Below are positions 56,449 through 64,000 of a stretch of DNA of 64,000 nucleotides, in pieces. Source of the DNA: Trichobilharzia regenti. Its lineage: Eukaryota; Platyhelminthes; Trematoda; Strigeidida; Schistosomatidae. Where the stretch lies: the NCBI GenBank assembly GCA_944472135.2, contig OX235262.1, positions 43,079,804 through 43,143,803 on the forward strand, in the 5' to 3' direction. A program made the translations under genes and the position numbers. The notes beneath the pieces were generated by a model, which was not told the origin of the DNA, ran no database searches, and saw nothing but the letters and a program-made list of their open reading frames with translations. Numbering within the stretch: position 1 is the first letter of the stretch; every line of letters begins with the position of its first letter.

Positions 56449-56875
56449 GAAGAATTGCAGGACTTACACCAGTACGCCTACAACCCTTCACAGGTTGACC
56501 ATTGTAAGTTGTGGAATGTCCGGACACAAACAAGATTAACCAACAATTGCGATAATTGGAACTCACACAACTATTTAACACAAACATATGTACAATCACT
56601 ACATCAAATGTTGTGGATTCCGGCATGAAAATCTACCCTTGAAGAACTGTAGGACTTACAGCAATACGCCTACATTCCTTCTCAGTTTGAAGATCCAGGT
56701 GCAAGTCGTCCGGACACAAACAGAATTACCAACAGATAGATGACAGATGATATCAATTCAGTATATACAACATGAACATATGTACAAAATCACACACCAG
56801 GCACATTGCACTGCTCATTGATGCGCTACCCTATGAAGAACTGTAGGACTTACAGCAGTACGCCTACAACCCTTC
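56449..56875 (-). repeat. L5 3' UTR hairpin triplet
   Basis: Units 56449-56489, 56641-56681 and 56835-56875. The 56449 unit reads GAAGGGTTGTAGG / CCTGCAATTCTTC on the minus strand, so it has a T-G wobble exactly where L4 unit 3 has C-G and unit 1 has T-A: an intermediate state. Confidence 0.75.
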
Positions 56876-56888
56876 TCAGGTTGACGCC

Positions 56889-58856
56889 CTAGGTTGGAAA
56901 ATCGTCGCAGAGTTCATTTGCTGATTTCCTTCTATCAGCTATATCCTCAAATCTGAACGGAAACACGCCCATGTCATTGTATCGTAGAATATAGATGACG
57001 AACAAACACACGACATATCTCATCAACCAAGTGTAGAAACAGAGTAATTTACACCAAAGATAATAACATTCAAATAGTAACTTGAAACTAGAAATGCCTT
57101 TATTCGTGCAAGTCAATTTAACAATTACTCTCTCGTTTACACTTGGCTTATCCTCACTAAACTGAGCAATATCTTTCGTCTTTTCAAACGCACCAACACT
57201 CTCAGAGTCATTGCACAAGATAGTTGAGTTGATTGGCGTCTGTTTCATTGTGGATGACAACACCAACGACGGCTGATTGATACCAGTTGATGAAGTTAGC
57301 AGTGGATCAGAAGCTGTTCTTGTTTGGCTCTCAGAAATTTGTCTACCTGCAAGACCACCACCACTGCTGTCTTTTACTATCAGCTCAGATTTAGCACTAG
57401 CATCTGATGATAGGTGGACTACATGCTGATCACTCACACTGACGGTCTCACAAATATGCATGCCTTCTGCAACTGCATCTGCCTTTAACTCTACTTCACG
57501 TTCAAGTTCTACAGAACCTTTATTTAACTTAGCGGTAGTAGGCATTCCCTCCATTTCATCATGATCAGCCAAAGAAAAATCTGCACTATCATGATCATTA
57601 TCACAAATATTCAATTTACCATTATCTATCTGGTCGACCTCATCATTACCAAAATCTTTAATAACAGAAGTAGACAATTTTGGTTCCTCCTCACAAATCA
57701 TTAAAGGTTCTATATCTTCACTCCGACTAGTTATACTTTGTAAACTTTTGGAGTCAGAACTCCACTCTGAAGCAGCAACTCTATTCTGTGACACTTTATT
57801 CAACAATGGCTTACCAGTTGTAACTACAGACTTCTTCACCGCACCGATATCGTCACACAATTCGGAGTCAGGCCTGGAGTTTACATTTAGCTTATCACTG
57901 AACTTGCTCACTGGTTCACAGTTCACTTCTGTATGCACCTCTTGCAAACGTGTAAAACACAACCGTGCTTGTCTTGCATCTTGTAACTTATCTGTTGAGG
58001 ATGTACTACGAAACCTGTTACACTCACTAGTTCTATATGCATTATTAGACATCATGGAGCCTTCTCGATATCCACCTCTCTGAGGCCTATTCGTCATCAA
58101 TGATTGCGTTTCTCCCTCAGACTGCTCTATTCTAGGGGTGAGATTCAATATACTGGCAAACTTGCTCATAGATTGATTGACACTATCTTTTACTAGTTTC
58201 AGGATATCATCAAACTTTGGCTCGATACCCTCATCCTCCATACGGGAGCTTATCTTCACCCACTTCCTTTGCAGTCGAGTAGGTAGGCGTCTTGCTATTA
58301 CTTCTAGTATAAAACTCGAGTTGAGGTCACTCATGCGATTCATTGAAATCATTCCATTCTTGTAAATTAGCAAATTATCTAAAAACTCAGTGAGTGCCTG
58401 GGAGTCATCCTGTAATTGACCACCATTACCCTCAACTGCCTCGAATAATTTCCCTGCAATCATCGAAGGTCTTCCAAACCTTTGACGTAATATGCTCATA
58501 GCCTCGTAGTAGCCCTCTTTTGGCTTCATAAACTTACAGCACTGTATAGCTCTTGAAGCACCTCCAGTGCAATGTCTCATCAAATACATTAACTTCAATT
58601 CATCACTTGATAGAAAACCACTCAACATGATCTCAAACTCCTTTACAAATTGTAAATAATCAGCTGGGTTTCCATCAAAACACCGTGGTTCTAATTTAGG
58701 GAGTTTGATGTTCCTATTATCCCTGAACGGCGAAACAGTAACATCAACCATGTCATGCTTAACATCAGACACATCGTTACAATTAACAGACAAGTCACCA
58801 TGACTTACTTTCCTGTTTGTATCCAAGACACTCTGTCCCTCCTTTGACCCAGGCAT
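56889..58856 (-). CDS. Gag-like protein of L5, intact 655-codon ORF
   Basis: Starts MPGSKEGQSVLDTNRK. Same organisation as in L4: DUF1759 Gag at about 45-200, knuckle LCFTRLQEVHTEVNCE (CX2R-X4-H-X4-C, second Cys lost), an acidic linker with SADFSLADHDEMEG, then FKLLFECYYLWCKLLCFYTW and VVCLFVIYIL hydrophobic segments and FRFEDIADRRKSANELC at the end. BEL/Pao elements normally continue into protease, RT and integrase; here a stop and a 3' UTR follow. It would form particles or bind RNA, possibly at membranes (inference). N-terminal third identical to L4; later parts match L2/L3, then L4 again. Confidence 0.85.
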   Translation of the reverse strand: MPGSKEGQSVLDTNRKVSHGDLSVNCNDVSDVKHDMVDVTVSPFRDNRNIKLPKLEPRCFDGNPADYLQFVKEFEIMLSGFLSSDELKLMYLMRHCTGGASRAIQCCKFMKPKEGYYEAMSILRQRFGRPSMIAGKLFEAVEGNGGQLQDDSQALTEFLDNLLIYKNGMISMNRMSDLNSSFILEVIARRLPTRLQRKWVKISSRMEDEGIEPKFDDILKLVKDSVNQSMSKFASILNLTPRIEQSEGETQSLMTNRPQRGGYREGSMMSNNAYRTSECNRFRSTSSTDKLQDARQARLCFTRLQEVHTEVNCEPVSKFSDKLNVNSRPDSELCDDIGAVKKSVVTTGKPLLNKVSQNRVAASEWSSDSKSLQSITSRSEDIEPLMICEEEPKLSTSVIKDFGNDEVDQIDNGKLNICDNDHDSADFSLADHDEMEGMPTTAKLNKGSVELEREVELKADAVAEGMHICETVSVSDQHVVHLSSDASAKSELIVKDSSGGGLAGRQISESQTRTASDPLLTSSTGINQPSLVLSSTMKQTPINSTILCNDSESVGAFEKTKDIAQFSEDKPSVNERVIVKLTCTNKGISSFKLLFECYYLWCKLLCFYTWLMRYVVCLFVIYILRYNDMGVFPFRFEDIADRRKSANELCDDFPT

Positions 58857-58987
58857 TGTTGAACTTGACCCAATTCCAAAAAAGTTCCAGATATTGCTTG
58901 TTCAAAGAGGACTTGACCGGCACCAGGAAAAATGAACGGCGACTATCCAAACTTTCACCAACTGTTTCAATCCGCCAGATCTGTTTC

Positions 58988-59000
58988 CATCGTCAGAAAC
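58988..59000 (-). promoter_or_regulatory. Candidate self-primer binding site of L5
   Basis: On the minus strand GTTTCTGACGATG follows the LTR directly. TTCTGACGATG (58998-58988) is complementary over 11 bases to CATCGTCAGAA in the LTR (59218-59228, minus strand), with two G-T pairs adding to reach the LTR edge. Compare L2. Confidence 0.65.
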
Positions 59001-59358
59001 TGTCAGCCACGTCTCATAAACCGTTAATGCCCAGCTCTCGCTACGCTCGCGCCCACGCTGTTCCTTGAAGATTTCAGAAACGCTTAGTTATAACGGACGA
59101 AAAAACCAAAACACCGATCTGCCGCTTGATATTTCTTTATTGTTACACCAACATATAAAAAGAATAGGCGAACTAAGGTCTGAAAACAAATATTACAATA
59201 ATAAATCATAGTATTACTTCTGACGATGTTTCACTCTTCTTTCTGAACAGCGACCGATGAGACGATGACTGTCGTATTGATGCCTCCGCGAAAGCTGGGG
59301 AAGTTGGTTTTAAGCAAACAACCGAGAATTGATCGTTCAATCTTCAATTCCATTGACA
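59001..59358 (-). repeat. L5 5' LTR
   Basis: 358 bp. Its inner end on the minus strand is GTGGCTGACA; the outer end is intact. The terminal bases differ slightly from the 3' LTR. Confidence 0.92.
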
Positions 59359-59555
59359 GTAGTGTTCTAGGGCCACATTTATTCACAGTCCACATTAACA
59401 GCATTTACAAGTGCTTCACCTCAGGTAAACCATTCCTATATGCTGACGACCTCAAAGTCGTCTACTCCTGCTACAATCATGAATTAAGCGATATGGTTAC
59501 TAAAATACATCTTGAACTAAGTAGCCTTGCAACATGGTGTGCTGAATCCTGTCTA

Positions 59556-60666
59556 TTGGAAGCACTCATTAAGAAAGCTAGGGAGATGGAATATGGGGCA
59601 CGAACATGTCTGGTACCAAGCAATATATTTGCGGTAGCCATAATAATCATAGTCTTAGAGCCTAACATCAAAAATGAGGGAGGGTGGCGTTAGCTGATCA
59701 GTAGATATGGTGGGGGTCACTAAGGTGAATCGCCCCATTCTGCAGGAACAGCAATACACAAATTAAAGGCTCGAGATATTTCTGATCTTTATGAGGGCTT
59801 AGATCTTTATCTTGAAAAAGATAATAATGAACGCCTTGACAGATCATGCTTCTACCTCTAAATATATACTATTCGCCCAGCCTATTGTTGAGATGCGACC
59901 ATGTGGGATGTGCACAGACTTATGGGGCATCTTATAAACTAACTTGCTGTCCATTGACTGATCTTTAAATACCACTTCACAATGTCTTATCTCATTCATT
60001 TTCCAATAACGTCTTTACTTGATCCTCATTATATCCCATTAAACCTAACATTTTACAGCTCTTTATGACTTATTTTATTCCTACTCTCTGAAGGGTACGG
60101 TTGTACATTAAATGCACAAGTAGGTATAAAACAAAAACAACTGGCACAACTGAGGATAAATGTATTAAAACAAAAAGTGTACATCATGATATTACGACGT
60201 ATACGTGCAGCATTATACATTGCAAATGAACGTTGTCAGCCTAGGGAGTTTATTTTATTAGTGCATTTATTAATGATACTTGCACTTACCTATTTCATTA
60301 CAATTTAATGATTCACCTCAGCACTTTCACTTTTCTAAAACAGCTTTCAATCCCTTGTAAACGTTGTACTTACCTCAATATTGGTTGGTTATCGAATGCC
60401 GACAACCACGGGATGAAAACGAAACGAAGTCGATTTTCCCGCTCAACCTGGAGGACAACTGTACAACTCAATAACTATACAGCCTAGTTCAGACAATGTG
60501 TATTTATATATATATATCAAATATTTAACTGTTGAAACATTATTAACTTGTAGACAATCTACGATTGGATATTATATCATACTTGATCGTGCCTGTAAAA
60601 ATGGCATGCATTTTCATGTAAATTTATGTTTATATGAGAATATACATTATTATTATTATTATTATT
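59556..60666 (+). mobile_element. CR1-C 3' UTR-only insertion 1
   Basis: About 1.1 kb starting TTGGAAGCACTCATTAAG and ending in a (ATT)n run, near identical to the reverse complement of 34690-35803. It sits between GCTGAATCCTGTCTA and AAACTTTAGCATTG of CR1-A ORF2. No coding function. Confidence 0.82.
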
Positions 60667-61099
60667 AAACTTTAGCATTGACAAATGCGGCTGGATTTGT
60701 ATCGGAAACAGTAACCTTGATCTAACTCTTGAAATAAATGGGCGAAAACTAGCCAAGCTGAACTCAGTCGTAGATCTCGGTATTAGATACTCTAGTAACC
60801 TAACGTTCTCTGAACAAACTGATTATGCCAGACGTAAAACGCGAAGGCTGACAGGTTGCATAACACGCAATTTCTTTTGTTGTGAAACTAGGGTTTTATT
60901 ATACAAAGTATGTGTCCGACCTATCTTAGAATACTGCACGTTTATTCTTAGCGGACTCAGACAAAATGACAAGCTTAAATTAGAGGGAGTGCAACGGCAG
61001 TTTACCTCAAGAACTCTTGGTTTAGAAAGTGGTCTGGAATACCATGAGCGATGCGAAAGACTTAGATTAGAACCCCTCTGGAAAAGACGCCTTAAGCTA

Positions 61100-62093
61100 G
61101 CTGATCAGTAAATATGGTGGTGGTCACCAAGGTGAATCACCCCATTCTGCAGGAACAGCAATATACAATTTGAAGGCTCGAGATATTTCTGATTTTTATG
61201 AGGGCTTAGATCTTTATCTTGAAAAAGATAATAATGAACGCCTTGACAGATCATGCTTCTACCTTTAAATATATACCATTCGCTCAGCCTATTGTTGAGA
61301 TGTGACCACGCGGGATCTGCACAGATTTATGGGGCATCTTATAAATTAACTTGCTATCCGTTGTCAGATCTTTAAATACCACTTCACAATATCTTGTCTC
61401 ACTTATTTTCTAATAACGTCTTCACTTGATCCTCATTATATTCCATTAAACCTAACATTTTATAGCTCTTTATGAATTTGATTCGACTTATTCTATTCCT
61501 AGTCTCTGTAGGGTACGGTTGTGCACCAAATAGAAAAAAGGCATGAAATAAAAACAACTGGCTTGAAAATAATTGTATTAAAGCCAAAAGTGGACATCAT
61601 GATAGTACAAAATATATTGGTTTTATTATACATTGCAAATGAACGTTGTCGGCCTAGGGATTAATTACTTCCCCATTCTGTTTTCTATATAAATGTGTTT
61701 ATTAATGATATATTGCACTCACTTAATCTATTACACTTTAATGTTTCACCTTAGCACTTTAACTTTTCTAAAACAGCTTCCAATCCCTTGTAAACGTTGT
61801 ACTTACCTCAATATTGGTTGGTTATCGTATGCCTACAACCACGGGATGAAAACGAAACGAAGTCGATTTTCCCGCCCAACCTGGAGGACAACTGTACAAT
61901 TCAATAACTAAACGGCCTGGCTCAGACAATGAGTGTAATTATATATATGTGTCAAATATTTAACTGTTGAAACGTCATTAACTTGTAGACAATTGAGGAT
62001 TTGACATTATACCATACTTGATCGTGCCTGTAAAAATGGCATGCATTTTCATGTAAATTCATGTTTATATGAAAATAAAATTATTATTATTAT
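61100..62093 (+). mobile_element. CR1-C 3' UTR-only insertion 2
   Basis: Slightly shorter and more diverged copy of the same tail, beginning GCTGATCAGTAAATATGG and ending TTATTATTATTATC. It lies 434 bp after insertion 1 in the same host LINE and in the same orientation. Confidence 0.8.
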
Positions 62094-63372
62094 CTTTTAC
62101 TATAAGCTAACTAATTTTCTCTTGCATTCCTCCGAGCTAATGACTAAACCTACCGCTATCGTCAGTTACAACCTTAGAAATCATCACAACCTAGCTGCTA
62201 TAGAGCACTGTCAGACTTACGTACGATACAACTTCTTCTTGAATAAGTTTTCAGTCATTTGGAATAGACTACCAGCTAATGTGCGCGATGCAAACACACT
62301 TCCAGTGTTCGTCTCCTCAGTCACCAGACTGCTCAATGATGACAATGCACTTCTACGTCTGACTCTTACACCCTCTTTTTCACCCTACATAGATATTTTA
62401 AGTTCTTTAAACGTGTAGTTACAACAAACTACAATTATAAATTGTAATATTATTGGAACTAGATGATAAGCATTTCTACACAGGACAGTAATATTAGTTC
62501 ACACATAATATAAAAGTTGGCATAACGGGACTAGTTAGTTAGTGAACAAAAATAACCATAGTTACTAGACAGAATATATAAGTATATATTTGTTAATCAC
62601 TCCTTAAGGACTCCTCTTGCTTTCTTTTGCGTTGCTGTTGTTTGTCTTCTTTTTTCTCTCACCATTTCAGCTTCCATTGGACTTTTTGAATGAGAATGAA
62701 TAATGTGGATATTTGACCATTTACAGTGACAAATGATCTGCAAACATTATTGGTCTCGTATCTTTCATTTGCCTAGTTAATAACGAATTAACTTTCCCCA
62801 CGACGCAACCCGGATTACATTTGTGGAATATACTCTTGTACCAATGGAAAAGTATCAATTTGTAATACAACGTCACGATTGTAATTTATAACTTAACTGA
62901 TCGTATCTGTAAAAATAGCTTTCTTATTACCCAATTTGGATATAAATCAAAAATGAGATTCGGATTTGTACACACCTAAGTTATATTGTGGAATAACTTC
63001 AAGCTTTATTTTTTCCCAAGTATTTGTAATCCATCCAAAACATACATGGGTTTTTTTGTTAATGCGAAGTCAATATTCCTACATTTCATGATGTGCTCCA
63101 TTGAATGACTGGTTATCATATTGTTCCCACAAACCAAAACAGAAACTTCAGGAACCGTGTAATTTAACTATAAACCAAATTTATGAAATTTAAATAATGC
63201 TTATCCATGCCTGTACATTTAGTGTGTCCTACACAGGTAGAACAAATATGCATTTTATTAAAACATTATTAATGAGTATGATTGCTAATCGTATATGTAT
63301 TTTATCATATTGATGATGCCTGTAAACTGGCGTCCCTCATGTACAAAATGAGAATATACTATTATTATTATA

Positions 63373-63432
63373 AATGACTGCATTTTGCTCTCAGACTGCT
63401 CTATTCTAGGGGTGAGATGCAATATACTGGAA
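63373..63432 (-). mobile_element. Short Gag fragment of the L1-L6 family
   Basis: About 60 bp matching the reversed Gag region just after DUF1759 (CTCAGACTGCTCTATTC, as at 58115-58131). Immediately right of the CR1-A copy 2 tail. The stretch 63.43-63.68 kb shows nothing. Confidence 0.65.
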
Positions 63433-63689
63433 AGTCAAATCAGAAGAAAATAATAAATAATCTTAAAATTCTATTTCAATTCCAAACATTCTAAGAAGTA
63501 ACGTATTATGACTACAGAAAACACTTGTATGAAACATTCGTATTTCCCACATAATTGTAATGGGTCAATAACACTCGTACTCTTATTTCTGAATGGACAT
63601 TATCTCACACTGATTTTTAATCCAATATCTAATCCATTCCACACATGTATATAAATGAAAGGAAAACGTTGTGTGAGTTACTTGATATG

Positions 63690-63908
63690 ATTATGAGCAG
63701 TGGTTTGTGCTCGAAACGTCATCATTTAATATAACTGTACAACACTCTGTGTGATTTATCAAAATAAAATCTTATCCATAATCAAGACTAAACGGTTCTT
63801 GAGTCACCAATTTGCGTTCGGGTTTTTCGCGCTGGTTATTGTGCATAGTTTCTGAAAGTCTTCCAAGGACAGTGTGAAGTCCAGTGTAGTTAGACGTGGA
63901 CATTGACA
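63690..63908 (+). repeat. Diverged LTR (L7), R/U5 end, element leaves the window
   Basis: AGTCACCAATTTGCG, a TTTTTCGCGC block and CAAGGACAGTG align with U5 of L2. It ends GACATTGACA at 63908 and is followed by GTTTCTGAT, as in L2. After that a GATAATTC/GAATTATC palindrome appears. The U3 start is not clear. It represents a related but older or distinct subfamily. Confidence 0.55.
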
Positions 63909-64000
63909 GTTTCTGATAATTCTCCCGGAATTATCCGTCTTATTTTTGTGAATTCGTCTTCTCTCGCGTCTGCGCTTCTTCTTTTGACAAGTGTTATTTG

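Larger units (their letters stand above)
55381..59358 (-). mobile_element. LTR element L5, complete, reversed
   Basis: 3978 bp with both LTRs (55381-55738 and 59001-59358), flanked by a perfect 5-bp duplication GTAGT (55376-55380 and 59359-59363). The LTRs differ at 7 of 358 positions by eye. It has a single Gag-like ORF, a hairpin triplet and no pol. It is the best reference copy of the family. Confidence 0.92.
53440..62418 (+). pseudogene. CR1-A ORF2, copy 2, broken
   Basis: Endonuclease from about 53500 (LLINARSLINK, IIAGDFNLPEVNW), with a one-base loss near 54093 that destroys the GSDH box frame. RT N-terminus at 54128-54940, another one-base loss near 54867, then 54895-55380 until L5 interrupts at VVQGS. 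RT resumes at 59359 (SVLGPHLFTVHIN, FLYADDLKVVYS), is cut at 59556, resumes at 60667-61099, and the C-terminus 62094-62418 has FSVIWNRLPANV. Copy 1 has different lesions, so both were probably active when inserted. Confidence 0.85.
51868..63372 (+). mobile_element. CR1-A LINE, copy 2, full length with three insertions
   Basis: 5' UTR, ORF1, ORF2 and a 950-bp 3' UTR ending GATGCCTGTAAACTGGCG...GAGAATATACTATTATTATT. Insertions: L5 (55381-59358), CR1-C tail (59556-60666) and a second CR1-C tail (61100-62093). With these removed it spans about 5.4 kb. Each interruption can be checked against copy 1. Confidence 0.85.

Noticed and set aside
56889..57150. The hydrophobic C-terminus as an Env protein
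   Set aside because: No signal peptide, glycoprotein layout or separate ORF. It is only a hydrophobic end of a Gag-like frame.
1..64000. CRISPR arrays, rRNA operons, bacterial operons
   Set aside because: No regularly spaced identical repeats with unique spacers and no rRNA sequence. Splice sites and retrotransposons show a eukaryote.

Overview
The window is AT-rich eukaryotic DNA made almost wholly of retrotransposons, with one split host gene at the left. The mix (an SR2-like RTE, several CR1-type LINEs with short AT-rich 3' repeats, BEL/Pao-type LTR elements, tRNA-derived SINEs, short exons in large introns) suggests a blood-fluke (Schistosoma-like) flatworm. That assignment is inference. 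Family names used here (CR1-A to CR1-F, LINE-E, RTE-1, RTE-2, LTR copies L1 to L7) are local labels.

Layout. 1-9.8 kb: four phase-compatible exons of an unidentified minus-strand gene (9740 down to 3266), with introns full of RTE fragments, one of them inverted in a twin-priming pattern. 10.3-13.25 kb: a 5'-truncated RTE with an open 921-codon frame. 13.3-18.8 kb: microsatellites, a diverged direct repeat, LINE fragments, a truncated SINE and LINE-E, whose 3' tail matches the SINE tail. 18.8-20.6 kb: the 3' end of a reversed LTR element (L1) with a SINE inside its LTR. 20.6-30.4 kb: CR1-A copy 1, split by a complete LTR element (L2) and a solo LTR (L6). 32-43.5 kb, minus strand: CR1-F, then CR1-B with CR1-C inserted in its reverse transcriptase. 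44.1-51.7 kb: two LTR elements fused head to head (L3, L4). 51.9-63.4 kb: CR1-A copy 2, carrying a complete LTR element (L5) with a perfect 5-bp target duplication and two CR1-C 3' UTR insertions. The right edge holds a diverged LTR (L7).

The most interesting system is the L1-L6 LTR family. It has 358-366 bp LTRs (TGTCAAT...ATTGACA) and one long ORF: a DUF1759-type BEL/Pao Gag, a zinc knuckle with one Cys replaced by Arg, a long acidic linker and a hydrophobic C-terminus. No protease, reverse transcriptase or integrase is visible, so it probably depends on enzymes from another element. Just after the 5' LTR there is no conserved tRNA-type primer site. Instead the first bases are complementary to a segment inside the element's own LTR, and the two halves differ together between L2 and L5. 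That is what Tf1-style self-priming predicts. The 3' UTR also carries a spaced series of 41-nt hairpins with compensatory changes, a candidate packaging or export signal.

Most coordinates of degenerate repeats are approximate because boundaries were read by eye. No database search was possible.
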